From the NCBI GenBank assembly GCA_934667425.1, contig CAKULV010000004.1:1-64000 (forward strand): a stretch of 64,000 nt of DNA. The letters are read 5' to 3'. Positions 1-9,122 of the stretch are shown here, in pieces. The notes beneath the pieces are model-generated. The model had not been told where the DNA came from and made no database searches. It was given only the letters and a program-made list of their open reading frames with translations. Source of the DNA: an uncultured Kiritimatiellota bacterium. Lineage in GTDB: Bacteria > Verrucomicrobiota > Kiritimatiellia > RFP12 > UBA1067. Both the position numbers and the translations under genes were made by a program. Position 1 is the first letter of the stretch. Each line of letters begins with the position of its first letter.

Positions 1-354
1 GATCGCCCAGTCCGGCGAATAGTTGCCTACAGGCGTGGGAATCTGAAAAGCCCGCGGCAGCTTGGCATAGACGCAGACCTCATCCGCCGCATCCAGATCC
101 TCGGCAAACTTTCTCTCAATGCTCTTGTCTGCCGTTCCGTCCGTGAACACATAGTCCTGAACGGCTTTCTTCGCAAGGAACACCCTGTCAAATCTCCCGC
201 CTTCCAGTAGCCAACGCAACACTCGTTGCGTAGCATAGTCAGGCAAGTACTTTCTTGTGATTGGTTTGTCCTTTGGAACATTTCCAGCAGGAAAACCGTC
301 ATAATAGAAAGCGCCGAGGTTACATAGCGCATCAGTTTGACCTTGCGCTGCTGC
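1..354 (-). pseudogene. C-terminal fragment of a type III restriction Res subunit, fused to Sel1-like sequence; runs off the left edge
   Basis: Reading leftward from 354 the frame is open to the window edge. The part nearest the edge carries the stretch [19 protein letters not shown], preceded by an acidic helix with [12 protein letters not shown]. That combination is typical of the C-terminal nuclease region of type III Res subunits. The first third instead reads like a Sel1 repeat ([17 protein letters not shown]). The frame opens directly after a TGA at 355-357. Just upstream, another frame carries a Sel1-like half repeat (GVDEAQKWL), so the 5' side looks frameshifted. No start codon or ribosome site is visible. 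I read this as the decayed end of a larger gene whose tail lies outside the window. The Res assignment rests on this one conserved motif, so it is moderately sure. Confidence 0.5.
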
Positions 355-679
355 TCAACTGGAACCTTGCGGATGGGCTAGAAAGCCATTTCTGGGCCTC
401 GTCGACGCCATCCAACACTCTGTTCCTAACTTGGCAGAAGGTCTTGCCCGACCGCTCGCCGGAGAAGCCGATTACCTTTTAGGTCGAGCTGACGCCCGGT
501 GGTCGGTTCCGTTTCGCATACGACCTCGTGTCGGCAACCGGGACGGACCTCTCGACAAATGTTCTCGCAGGGGCGTTCTGCGGAGACTGCCGCGTGACCG
601 CAACGGTGTGGCGCGATGACCACATCGCGCCACAGAGCGCGTCGTCACCCCGCCACTTGGCACGACGTTCAATCCTGAA
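355..679. other. Gene-poor interval with degenerate coding-like pieces
   Basis: No intact gene is supported. On the minus strand, about 335-475 can be read as a short open stretch ending in a Sel1-like half repeat that is out of frame with the fragment at the edge. On the plus strand, about 485-700 has a protein-like frame without a credible start. Both look like decay products. Confidence 0.35.
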
Positions 680-847
680 TTACCAGCCCGTTCTGGTGGC
701 CGAACCGGCCGGCGCGCCATTCGGGCCATAATAGTAGGTCGTGTTGCCCATTCTGGTGGAAGACCCCGCCGCCGAACCGTTTGCGTTGTAATAATAGGTC
801 GTGTTGCCCATCGTAGTTGATCTTCCAGCAGAAGAATACGGTTTATT
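680..847 (-). pseudogene. In-frame tail repeats behind the amber stop of the NYN-Sel1 gene
   Basis: Directly behind the TAG (848-850) that ends the NYN-Sel1 gene, the same frame stays open for 55 codons to a TAA at 680-682. It encodes a low-complexity tail in which GNTTYYY occurs twice (GNTTYYYNANG and GNTTYYYGPNG), each followed by an alanine/glycine/serine spacer and an STR or ATR unit. Such GNTTYYY repeats are seen as C-terminal tails of other bacterial proteins. The most economical reading is that the Sel1 protein once ended with this tail and lost it to a nonsense change. Read-through or a sequencing error would give the same picture. Confidence 0.45.
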
Positions 848-2326
848 CTACTTACCAGTTGCATCTCGAAGCACCTCATGTGCAGATTCTTCATGTCCCT
901 GTTCGGCTGCCTTACGGTACCATTTCATCGCCTCCACCTCGTCCTTCTCCAACCCCCAACCGTATCGATAACATTCGCCGAGCTTGTATTGCGATTCGGC
1001 ATGACCTTGCTCCGCCGCCTTGCGATACCATTTCACCGCCTCATTCTCGTTCACAGTTCCGCCAATGAGATTGAAGCCGTCATTATAAAGTTCGCCAAGT
1101 TCATATTGCGCTTCGGCATTGCCCTGTTCCGCCGCCCTGTGAAACCACTTCGCCGCCAGCCACAGGTTGTCTGCCGTCTGCCGGAACGGTTTGTCTGCCA
1201 CGACTTCACCTCCATCATAGAATTTGCCCAGTTGATATTGCGCCATGGCATCACCCTGATCCGCTGCATTGCAGTACCGCCCCAGGTTCAATTTTGCACA
1301 TCCATCACCTTGCTCAATCATCTTGCGCCACCACTTCTCAGCCTCTTCCAAATTCTGCATCACGCCCTCACCTTTGCTATAGCAAAGACCCAGCTTTCGT
1401 TGCGCTTTAGCATCGCCTTGTTCTGCCGCCTTGTTATACCACTTAACCGCTTCGGTTTTATCCGTCATCACCCCATCACCTTTGTAATAGCAATCGCCAA
1501 GCATGCATTGCGACTCAGGGTCGCCATGTTCCGCCGCTTTACGAGACCATTTAGTCGCTTCAACCACATTCCTCGCAACACCCCAGCCACAGTTATAACA
1601 TAGGCCAAGTAGAGCTTGCGCACCGACGTGCTCTTGCTCAGCGGCTTTGACAAGCCACATAATCCCGTCTCTTGCGTCCCGCGCCCGCACCCAGTCCCTG
1701 CCGACAAAATAGCAAAGGCCAAGGCGGTATTGCGCCTCGATGTCACCGCTTTCAGCGGCCTTGCGACATGCCTCTATCTTTGCCATGTCACCTCCATCCG
1801 TCCCGAATTCGTCTATCTTTGTCCTGATACCAAGGCTAGGGACGCAAAGCTTATCAACTTCAACAGCAAATTTATGGACTCGACATTTGCTGGATTCTTG
1901 CTTCTCGACAACCCAAGGGAATCTTGCTGCATATTGCCTATAGCGGTCATTGGAGATGATGTGGTTTCCGTCCGCGTCCGCACGAGACAGAATGAATTCG
2001 TCGGCTTTTACACCACCCGGGCATAATAACGTATGGGAGTAATCGGCAATCTGAAATTTAACAAACGCCTTGCCTCCATCACCAAGGTTCTTGATGTGTA
2101 AGATATTCGCATCGAAATACAGAAACCACTCTACCTCAGTGCTATTTAACCAATCAAGCAACGTCTTGAGAACCCGCCACCCATAATGCTCGTTTTGCCG
2201 AACGACATTACTACCGTCAATCAAAATTGGCACCTTGCCCAGAGATTCCAATCTGCTGGGAGATTTGAAGTTTCCCGCAACTGTGCGGCGAGCTTCAGAA
2301 CCCATTCGGTTTCCATGTTCTTTCAT
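848..2326 (-). CDS. NYN (Zc3h12a-like) ribonuclease domain fused to Sel1 repeats
   Basis: A 492-residue protein. Residues about 30-150 look like the NYN/PIN-like ribonuclease fold of Zc3h12a (regnase) proteins: an IDGSNV motif near the start, an acidic FDAN turn, KADEFIL, and the closing SNDRYRQY signature. The spaced aspartates are those that bind metal in this fold. From about 190 to the end there are some seven to eight Sel1 repeats of about 36 residues (for example AEAQYELGELY, ESQYKLGECY), which usually form a protein-binding solenoid. There is no signal peptide, so it is probably cytoplasmic. It is the last gene of the minus-strand series that starts with the kinase, 115 bp after the zinc-finger gene. 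The ribosome site is weak and a second ATG lies 7 codons in. Its TAG stop is followed in frame by further repeats. RNA cleavage is inferred from the fold. Confidence 0.8.
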   Translation of the reverse strand: MKEHGNRMGSEARRTVAGNFKSPSRLESLGKVPILIDGSNVVRQNEHYGWRVLKTLLDWLNSTEVEWFLYFDANILHIKNLGDGGKAFVKFQIADYSHTLLCPGGVKADEFILSRADADGNHIISNDRYRQYAARFPWVVEKQESSKCRVHKFAVEVDKLCVPSLGIRTKIDEFGTDGGDMAKIEACRKAAESGDIEAQYRLGLCYFVGRDWVRARDARDGIMWLVKAAEQEHVGAQALLGLCYNCGWGVARNVVEATKWSRKAAEHGDPESQCMLGDCYYKGDGVMTDKTEAVKWYNKAAEQGDAKAQRKLGLCYSKGEGVMQNLEEAEKWWRKMIEQGDGCAKLNLGRYCNAADQGDAMAQYQLGKFYDGGEVVADKPFRQTADNLWLAAKWFHRAAEQGNAEAQYELGELYNDGFNLIGGTVNENEAVKWYRKAAEQGHAESQYKLGECYRYGWGLEKDEVEAMKWYRKAAEQGHEESAHEVLRDATGK

Positions 2327-2441
2327 TCTTACACATACTTTCCGATCTTGATGGAATATTGTTTACGGAGCAAAGCGAGAACCTCTGCCCCTCCCATTCG
2401 TTCATCCTCTCGACTAATGATTACTACGTTACTACATGATA

Positions 2442-2729
2442 TTAATCATACCAAGTCGTACGCTCGTACCGGCCAGATCCACCACATTTGGGACATGTCT
2501 CTTCATGTACATATCCTTTACCATGGCAACGATAACAAATGCCGCTCGTCTTCTTGTACCTATGTCCCCAGAAGTCGCTACCATATTCTACATGGTTATC
2601 TTCTTCCTCTCCATAAGGCACAAAAGCCCCGACAAGGGCGATGGCTCCCCCTACAAGTCCTCCAACAAGATCGCAAGTACCGTCTACGAGATTTTCAACA
2701 CATCCTTTTTCCTTTCTTCTTCTACCCAT
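2442..2729 (-). CDS. Small protein with a DnaJ-type CxxCxGxG zinc finger
   Basis: A 95-residue protein. The N-terminus is basic (GRRRKEKGC). Residues about 12-40 hold a glycine-rich hydrophobic stretch (LVGGLVGGAIALVGAFV) that could insert in a membrane. The C-terminal third has CYRCHGKG and CPKCGGSG, the paired CxxCxGxG zinc-binding repeats of DnaJ-type fingers, without a J domain. A good ribosome site (AAAGGA) lies 7 bases before the ATG. The SUMF1 protein at 6735-8795 also ends in such fingers, which suggests related partners. The function is unknown; a chaperone-like or scaffolding role is inference. Confidence 0.75.
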   Translation of the reverse strand: MGRRRKEKGCVENLVDGTCDLVGGLVGGAIALVGAFVPYGEEEDNHVEYGSDFWGHRYKKTSGICYRCHGKGYVHEETCPKCGGSGRYERTTWYD

Positions 2730-2804
2730 GATTATTCCTTTCTTTTGTTATCATTTATCGGCATGCATGTTACCACATGCATGCCGTATTCAACGTAAGA
2801 CACC

Positions 2805-2963
2805 TTACTTGAATTGTCCAGTGCCTGAACTATAGGGCTGCATACGGAGGCCACCTGGACCGGCAGGTTTTTCTGGATCACAGCCTGTAATAACCATTAA
2901 TCCAGCCAGTGCCGTAAGCACCACTAGACCAAGTACCCATTTTCGGGCATTTGTACTCTTCAT
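2805..2963 (-). CDS. Small lipoprotein
   Basis: A 52-residue frame. The N-terminus is KSTNARKW, then a hydrophobic segment (VLGLVVLTALAGLMVI) ends in a lipobox-like ITG-C, so Cys28 would be lipidated after signal peptidase II cleavage. The mature part is only about 25 residues, rich in Pro, Gly and Ser. A clear ribosome site (AAAGGAAAG) stands 4-5 bases before the ATG at 2963. It lies between the zinc-finger gene and the large SUMF1-BspA gene on the same strand. No family was recognised. The signal and ribosome site make it credible despite its size. Confidence 0.6.
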   Translation of the reverse strand: MKSTNARKWVLGLVVLTALAGLMVITGCDPEKPAGPGGLRMQPYSSGTGQFK

Positions 2964-3042
2964 TGTCTTTCCTTTCTTTTTGTAATTGGAACTGCACCAC
3001 TCAGCACAATCCTCGTCTCGTCATCATCGACAAGTTGTAAGA

Positions 3043-3162
3043 CTACGGCATTTCGACCGTGACCTTGAAGAACTTGTGGAGCGAGTTGGTTGGATACTGC
3101 CAATCGCCGCCGTTCTCCAATGTCTCGCGGGTTGCCCATCGTTGTATAGCTTTCGTTTACGA
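3043..3162 (-). pseudogene. C-terminal gene remnant ending FFKVTVEMP
   Basis: Between the SUMF1-BspA gene and the lipoprotein, one minus-strand frame opens after a TAA and reads ENGGDWQYPTNSLHKFFKVTV followed by two residues and a TAG at 3043-3045. It looks like the natural end of a secreted protein rather than random sequence, but there is no start codon. Another open frame over the same bases (2960-3217) lacks protein-like features. Low to moderate confidence that this is a decayed gene end. Confidence 0.3.
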
Positions 3163-3173
3163 TGTAGGAAGAC

Positions 3174-6100
3174 TCAATTTGTTTTAAGGGGGAGGAACCT
3201 TTTAGGTGCTTTGACATCCTTTAATTTACTACACCAGCGAAAAGCATCTTTCCCTATGCCTGTCACATGCTCAGATATCCTCACGTGTCTCAAAGCAGAA
3301 CAGTTATAAAATGCCTTTGTCCCTATGCTTTCCACAGAATCGGGCAACATAACACTTTCAAGGTTCCTGCACTCATAAAACGCGCTTTCCCCGATGATCG
3401 ACACACTCTTGCCGAATTTCACGCTCGTTAGGTTGTTGCAATAGCTAAATGCCCTATTGCCAATTCGAGTCACGCCATTGCCTATTGTCACGCTCGTCAT
3501 GGCGGCACAATAGCGGAACGCGCCCTCTTCAATACGTTCCACATTGTCCGGTATCGTCACATTTGTGAATTCGCAAGAATTAAACGCCTCCTTCCCTATG
3601 ATTTTTACACCTTTGCCAATAGTAACGTTCTTTAATCCGCACTGGCTGAACGCTTCTTCGCCGATACTCGTAACAGAATCCGGTATCGCAACATCCTCCA
3701 AACTGTAGCACTGCCAAAACGCATATGGAGCTATCGTTTTCACGCCTTTGCCAATTGAAACTCTTGTCAGTCCGCAACACGCAAACGCACCTCGAATCGC
3801 GCCTCCTCCTATGGATTCCACAGAACCGGGAATCTCAACCACTGTCAATCCTTTACAATCCATAAACGCCGCAGCACCAATTGCCGAAACGCTCTTGCCG
3901 ATCTTCAAGCTTGTCAAGCCATAGCAATCAGCAAACGCCCCGTTTCCGATGCTGATGACAGAATCGGGAATCTTCACGACGGTCAGTCCCTTGCAACGGC
4001 TAAACGCCCCATCGCCGATTGTAGTCAAGGAGTCGGGGAAGTTTACGCTCGTCAGAGATTCGCAAAGCTCAAACGCTTCATCACCGATGACCGTCACACT
4101 GTTGCCAATCTTCAAACTCGCGAGGTTCCTGCAATTGTTAAACGCCTTTTCTTCAATGTGTGTAACGCCATTGCCGACAGTCACGCTCGTCAAGTTATCG
4201 AAGCCTTCAAACGCTCTGCGTTCTATTCTTTCTACGCCATTACCGATTGTCACGCTCGTCAACGATGCGCAACCTGCAAACGACGACGAGTCAAAGGCGG
4301 TCACAGAATCAGGTATGACGATACTTTCCAGACTGCTGCAATTTGAAAACGCCTTCTCGCCAATATTCGTGACCGAATTGCCTATTTTCACTTTTGCCAG
4401 ATTTCCGCAATCTGCGAACGCCTCGTTACCGATACTCTTGACAGAATCTGGAATCGTCAAGTCCATGAGACCATGGCATCGTGCAAAAGCCCCCTCGCCA
4501 ATCTCCCTCACCGAATCGGGTATCGTCAGGCGCGTAGCATCAGCACTGTCTGAACGATCTCCTCTCCCTGAACGTGAACCTCGCCGTCCTGAACGCATTC
4601 CACTCTCAATGCCTGAAAGAGCCCGCTTCCCGACAATTGCGACAGGGTATTTGTCTGCACCGATCTTTGACGGGATAGTGATATCGCCGGCCTTCGGCGA
4701 CACGCCGGTAATGGTCGCCTCGCCGTCAATGACATCGTATGTCCACGTATGATCGCCAATCTTGTACGAGGCACCAAACTTGCGCATTCCCGTTCCGGGT
4801 CCATCGCCGTTGTCCTTCGATGCGCAGAGACGGAACCCAAGTTTCCCTCTCTTGTAATTCGACCTCTCTGAATCACGCCAGAGCTTTTTGCTTGAATCGT
4901 CATTCCATTGGGAATTGCAACGACCGCCAATGACGATGCATCTATCTTTGTATTTCTTGTCCCATGAACACGTCCATTCCGAAGCGTTGCCGATCAAGTC
5001 GAACATCCCAAAAGCATTAGGTGTCTTGAGCCCAACCGGTCTCATAATGCCATCGGCAACTTCAATCCATGCGACCTCATCAATCCTTGTCTTGAAAATC
5101 TCCCTGCCGTTGGCGAGTTTGCATACGCCATCAGAGGCGCCCGCCCGGCAGGCGTATTCCCACTCCTCGACCGTCGGAAGCCGAAACGTCAATCCGGTTT
5201 TCTTTACTTCGGGCAACGCATTGAACTCTTTGAGAAATTCCTGACAGTCATCCCACGAAACATCGTCAACGGGACAATCTCCGCTGTTGCGGCTTCCAAT
5301 CTGGCTTGACATGTGCTCAGACGGATTGTTCCCCATTACATGTGTCCATTGAAGTTGCGTCACTTCGCATTTGCTCATCTTGAACGGCTTCAATCCGCTG
5401 GATTTAACAGGAACATCAACCATGCTGTTCAGGAGATTTTGAATGACGGTCTTCGTTGTTTCAAGCCGTTGCGACTTGGCGGATGCCGTCTCTACGGGCA
5501 TTCTAGACATCAAATTTTTGTTCCCCGTTATCGCCATGCCATTTCTGGCCAATTTCAGATACGTACCATCCACCGAGGCACGTTCATACCACTGGCTTAC
5601 ATGCTCGTCAAAGTATGTTCTGTCACCCCATCGCTCTCCTGTCACATTTCTTGTGCCTTTGCTCTGCAAATCGCCTACGGCATTTGCAACGGCCTGGGCA
5701 ATTTCTTCATATGTTCCAACGGCTACATCTGTTTTCAGCACACGACTTACCGTTTTCAATATGCGGGCAACTGCCTTTATGTCCAGCGTAATGGAATACA
5801 CGCCTTTTTCGCCAACCGTGTAGATGCGACACTCGTCGCCGTCGAGATTGTAGTATTCAGCGAGGACTTGCGCATCGTGACGAGACATCCCCGGAAAGAA
5901 GCCGTAGAAATTGATGGTGTCGTCATTTGCGGCAGGCGATTGCGCCAAGTCGAATATCTGTCTAAGCCAACGATCTTTCTGCTCGCCTCCAAGGTCAGTC
6001 TTTAGAGGCTCGACGTTGCTCCTTTCTGCCGACTTGCTGTTGTTGCGTTTGTGATATGAATCCTGCCCATCAAGGGCTGCCAATGCCTTGTCAAAGTCTG

Positions 6101-6695
6101 TCAATGACTTGGCGATTTCTGGCCTTTTCGAATCGACATTGTCTTTTTTGAATGAAGGTAAGATAGCATAAATCGCGAGCAGCGCGGTGGCACAGATAAT
6201 GGTCTTGCCCATCCTTCCGCTCTTCCATAGTGCGATAATCTTATCCTTTGCCGATACGGCCAATGCTTTTACCTTTGCGAAAATCATGGCACGAGGTTTC
6301 GCACTATTCTTCCAAAGCATGACCGTTTTGTCGCGTCCTGCTCGTATGAAACTCTTTGCTTTTGTGAAGGCCATTGTGCGCAATTCCTCGCTATTTTTCC
6401 ACAATATACCGACTTTCTTAACTGCTGGCGATACAAGTGTTCTCAATGTTACGAAAAGAGCACTAGATTCTTTTCGTGTTCCCGTAACATTTGTCTGTAT
6501 GTCTTCCGTACCATCAGTTTTTACATTGGACGGCACCTTGGCCGTAGGTGTTATTGTGTCCGCTGTCTGGTTTACCTCCGTTTGTGGAGCGTAGCAGAAT
6601 TTTGCCTCGCAATAGGGACATAGTAAAAATTGTCCCGTTGCAGGTTCTTCGTCTATTTCGCATTCCTGATCGCAAGTGGGGCATTTGAGTATCAT
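3174..6695 (-). CDS. Membrane protein: zinc ribbon, SUMF1 domain and BspA-type leucine-rich repeats
   Basis: A protein of 1173 residues. It opens with a zinc ribbon (CPTC at 5-8, CPYC near 27), then charged repeats of FTKAKSF/FAKVKAL type, and one transmembrane helix at about 166-183 (IICATALLAIYAIL). At about 259-430 is a domain with DTINFYGFFPGMSRHDAQ that also occurs in the next gene upstream. Residues about 438-625 are a SUMF1/formylglycine-generating-enzyme-like fold (RLPTVEEWEYACRAG, NASEWT, GFRLC). From about 717 to the end run roughly 19 LRR_5 repeats of 23 residues (IPDSVxxIGxxAF type). The zinc ribbon would face the cytoplasm and the rest outside. A GGAG ribosome site precedes the ATG. 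SUMF1 folds in this setting are usually binding modules, not sulfatase activators. Function unknown. Confidence 0.85.
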   Translation of the reverse strand: MILKCPTCDQECEIDEEPATGQFLLCPYCEAKFCYAPQTEVNQTADTITPTAKVPSNVKTDGTEDIQTNVTGTRKESSALFVTLRTLVSPAVKKVGILWKNSEELRTMAFTKAKSFIRAGRDKTVMLWKNSAKPRAMIFAKVKALAVSAKDKIIALWKSGRMGKTIICATALLAIYAILPSFKKDNVDSKRPEIAKSLTDFDKALAALDGQDSYHKRNNSKSAERSNVEPLKTDLGGEQKDRWLRQIFDLAQSPAANDDTINFYGFFPGMSRHDAQVLAEYYNLDGDECRIYTVGEKGVYSITLDIKAVARILKTVSRVLKTDVAVGTYEEIAQAVANAVGDLQSKGTRNVTGERWGDRTYFDEHVSQWYERASVDGTYLKLARNGMAITGNKNLMSRMPVETASAKSQRLETTKTVIQNLLNSMVDVPVKSSGLKPFKMSKCEVTQLQWTHVMGNNPSEHMSSQIGSRNSGDCPVDDVSWDDCQEFLKEFNALPEVKKTGLTFRLPTVEEWEYACRAGASDGVCKLANGREIFKTRIDEVAWIEVADGIMRPVGLKTPNAFGMFDLIGNASEWTCSWDKKYKDRCIVIGGRCNSQWNDDSSKKLWRDSERSNYKRGKLGFRLCASKDNGDGPGTGMRKFGASYKIGDHTWTYDVIDGEATITGVSPKAGDITIPSKIGADKYPVAIVGKRALSGIESGMRSGRRGSRSGRGDRSDSADATRLTIPDSVREIGEGAFARCHGLMDLTIPDSVKSIGNEAFADCGNLAKVKIGNSVTNIGEKAFSNCSSLESIVIPDSVTAFDSSSFAGCASLTSVTIGNGVERIERRAFEGFDNLTSVTVGNGVTHIEEKAFNNCRNLASLKIGNSVTVIGDEAFELCESLTSVNFPDSLTTIGDGAFSRCKGLTVVKIPDSVISIGNGAFADCYGLTSLKIGKSVSAIGAAAFMDCKGLTVVEIPGSVESIGGGAIRGAFACCGLTRVSIGKGVKTIAPYAFWQCYSLEDVAIPDSVTSIGEEAFSQCGLKNVTIGKGVKIIGKEAFNSCEFTNVTIPDNVERIEEGAFRYCAAMTSVTIGNGVTRIGNRAFSYCNNLTSVKFGKSVSIIGESAFYECRNLESVMLPDSVESIGTKAFYNCSALRHVRISEHVTGIGKDAFRWCSKLKDVKAPKRFLPLKTN

Positions 6696-6734
6696 GTTGG
6701 ATGTCTCCGTGCTGTTTTAGCTTCCTTGTTTAAA

Positions 6735-8795
6735 TCATCTGAATGACTGCGAAATCGTTTCTACGTAACTACGATAGGCCTTTGCCGCCGCGTCTCGACT
6801 GAAAACAATCCCCTTCCCGGCGCAACTAGCACATTTCGACGCAACCTTGCCCGTCGCTCCGCATTTCTGGCATTTTCCAGACCCTTTACAGTCTCGACAG
6901 TCTTCATAGCGATCGCCTCCGAAATCAGCGATGCGGCGCTGTCCATTTCGACAATTGGAATACCTACAAACGCCACTCCCGGAACAAGCCCTGCACTTCT
7001 GTTCAACGGTTTTATTGCCGTCACATTTGCGGCACTTCTCATAAAACGAATTCTCCAACGAGGATGGATCCTTTATTTGCGGACGCACTCTTGAACTGTA
7101 AACCTTTTGTTTTTGGGCATAGACCAATGCCGCGCCGGATGTCTTCAGTATCAATTGCCGCAACTCGTCCGACTCGATTTCCTTCACGCATTTGAACCAT
7201 TTGCCTGCGGAAGAAATGTCTGGTGGCAATTGGCACAACTCCAAAACCTTTTCCTTTTGTTTCATGTCCTTGGTGGAGGCAGGAGCAGCGTTCGCAGCAG
7301 GCATTCTGTCAACTGACGAGTCTGTCGTACGCTCGGAACGCGATGACGATTCGCCGCGAGAATGGGATTGACCGGAATCTCGCACAGCGTCACGCCTCGT
7401 ACGCCGGCGGCTGTTCGGAGCAGGGGCGGCGGCTTGATCTTCGGATTGCCCTCTGGAGGAGGTGACGACCTCGCGTTTCGGCTCGGTCTTGAACTTCGAT
7501 GCACATAGACGGAAGCCAAGTTTTCCTTCTTCACAATGGTTCGATCGCTCTGTATCACGCCAGAGTTTTTTGCCCGAGTCGTCGTTCCACCGGGAATTGC
7601 AGCAACCACCAATGACAATACATTTATCTTTGGATTCTTTGTCCAATGAAAACGTCCATTCGGAAACATTGCCAATCATGTCGAAAAGTCCGAATGCATT
7701 GGGTTTCTTTAATCCTACAGGTTTTGTCAATGTAAAAATGTTTCCAGCCGATACTTGCTTAAAGGCACAATCAATCCATGCAACATCGTCAATTCTTGTT
7801 TTTGTAACTTCCCTTCCATCCGCAAGTTTGCACACGCCATGCGTCGCACCTGCCCGGCAGGCGTACTCCCACTCTTCGACTGTCGGCAACCGGAAAATCA
7901 ACCCCGTTTTCTTTACTTCCGATAATGCATTGAACTCCTTGAAGAAATCCTGGCAATCGTTCCATGAGATATTTTCAACGGGGCAATCGCCGCTATTGCG
8001 ACATCCAATATGGGCGGAATTGCTGTATGATGGGTTCTTCCCCATTACATGTGCCCATTGAAGTTGCGTCACTTCGTATTTTCCCATCTTAAAGGGCAAT
8101 ATGCCGGTTGATCTCGTTTCCACGGGAATGTCAACCATGCTGTCCAAGAGATTTTGTATGACTGTTTTGGCCGCTTCTATCCGTTGTTCTTTGGCCGCTG
8201 CCGTTTCTACAGGCATTTTCGCACTTATGCCTTTACCTCCTGATATGCGCATTTCAGCCTTATTAAGACGTAAAATAGTACCATCAATTAATGTGCGTTC
8301 ATACCACTGGGTTGTCTGCTCGTCAAAGTATGTTCTGTCACCCCATCGCTCGCCCGTCACATTCCTTATTCTCTTGCTCTGCAAATCACCTACGGCATTT
8401 GCAACGGCTTGAGCTACTTCTTCGTAGGTTTGCGCGTCTATCTTTAGCAATTTGCATATGCGACGGATCGCCATGATGCTTATCGTTATAGAACTTACAG
8501 CTTTTTCACCATCAGTATGGACGTGGCATCCATCTCCGTCGAGACCATAGAACACGGCAAGCTCTTGCGCATCGTGACGAGACATCCCCGGGAAGAAACC
8601 ATAGAAATTGATCGTATCACCTTCTGCGGCTGCCCGTTTCCCAAGCTTGAGTATCTCAATACATCTTCCGGAATCTGCCTCCTTGCTTCCCGTATGACCG
8701 GCACCGAATATGGTGAACGGCGAACAAAAAACAGTCGTCACTGCGATGCACAAAGCGACAGTGCCCCTCATTGCCCTCATGTGTCTCAAACTCAT
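6735..8795 (-). CDS. Secreted SUMF1-domain protein with C-terminal DnaJ-type zinc fingers
   Basis: A protein of 686 residues with a hydrophobic signal segment (TVALCIAVTTVFC). At about 58-230 it carries the same unrecognised domain as its downstream neighbour (DTINFYGFFPGMSRHDAQ, YEEVAQAVANAVGDLQSK, GERWGDRTYFDE). At about 233-433 is a SUMF1-like fold (RLPTVEEWEYACRAG, NVSEWT, GFRLC). A disordered, Arg/Ser-rich linker follows to about 500, then an alpha-helical segment, and at about 583-668 CxxCxGxG-type zinc fingers (CRKC, CRACSGSG, CRDCKGSG, CQKCGATG, CASCAGKG). A strong AAGGAG site precedes the ATG. Only 39 bp separate it from the SUMF1-BspA gene, so the two are probably co-transcribed and are paralogs over the shared domain and SUMF1 region. 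Zinc fingers on a protein with a signal peptide are unusual; the segment may be a membrane anchor instead. Confidence 0.8.
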   Translation of the reverse strand: MSLRHMRAMRGTVALCIAVTTVFCSPFTIFGAGHTGSKEADSGRCIEILKLGKRAAAEGDTINFYGFFPGMSRHDAQELAVFYGLDGDGCHVHTDGEKAVSSITISIMAIRRICKLLKIDAQTYEEVAQAVANAVGDLQSKRIRNVTGERWGDRTYFDEQTTQWYERTLIDGTILRLNKAEMRISGGKGISAKMPVETAAAKEQRIEAAKTVIQNLLDSMVDIPVETRSTGILPFKMGKYEVTQLQWAHVMGKNPSYSNSAHIGCRNSGDCPVENISWNDCQDFFKEFNALSEVKKTGLIFRLPTVEEWEYACRAGATHGVCKLADGREVTKTRIDDVAWIDCAFKQVSAGNIFTLTKPVGLKKPNAFGLFDMIGNVSEWTFSLDKESKDKCIVIGGCCNSRWNDDSGKKLWRDTERSNHCEEGKLGFRLCASKFKTEPKREVVTSSRGQSEDQAAAPAPNSRRRTRRDAVRDSGQSHSRGESSSRSERTTDSSVDRMPAANAAPASTKDMKQKEKVLELCQLPPDISSAGKWFKCVKEIESDELRQLILKTSGAALVYAQKQKVYSSRVRPQIKDPSSLENSFYEKCRKCDGNKTVEQKCRACSGSGVCRYSNCRNGQRRIADFGGDRYEDCRDCKGSGKCQKCGATGKVASKCASCAGKGIVFSRDAAAKAYRSYVETISQSFR

Positions 8796-9106
8796 CTTCT
8801 CTCCTTCATTTCAACAATCCGCGTCTTCCTCCATCAGTCAGACATCGGCGGGGCGGAAAACGGAAACCTCCTCCGATGCATCGCAAGAGGCGCCTGAGAG
8901 AGCCCGTAAAGATACACCGAAGGAGGCAAACTGCATTTCGAGGGCAGCATCCCTTCTGTGCGTCTTTACAAGTGTAGTTTCTCAGGCTTTCTTGCGACGC
9001 GTCCCAAGTCCGCAGGGGTTGGGCTACTGTTCTTCGCCTCCCTGCGCGGGAAATCTGTTTTATCACGGCGGCATCGGCATTCATCCCTGCCCCGCAACGG
9101 CTTCCT

Positions 9107-9112
9107 ATTATA
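9107..9112 (-). promoter_or_regulatory. -10 element (TATAAT), minus strand
   Basis: A perfect TATAAT in the context TGGTATAATAGG, the same extended form (GGTATAAT) seen before the kinase gene. It lies about 310 bases before the start at 8795, leaving a long leader, and just behind the hairpin. No convincing -35 box is visible. Confidence 0.4.
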
Positions 9113-9122
9113 CCATAAAATC

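Noticed and set aside
485..731. Plus-strand protein-like stretch
   Set aside because: It opens after a TAG without a credible start, is not similar to any family known to me, and overlaps the tail repeats of the opposite strand.
2960..3217. Minus-strand open frame of 85 codons behind the SUMF1-BspA gene
   Set aside because: No ribosome site or recognisable motif; another frame over the same bases looks more like a gene end.
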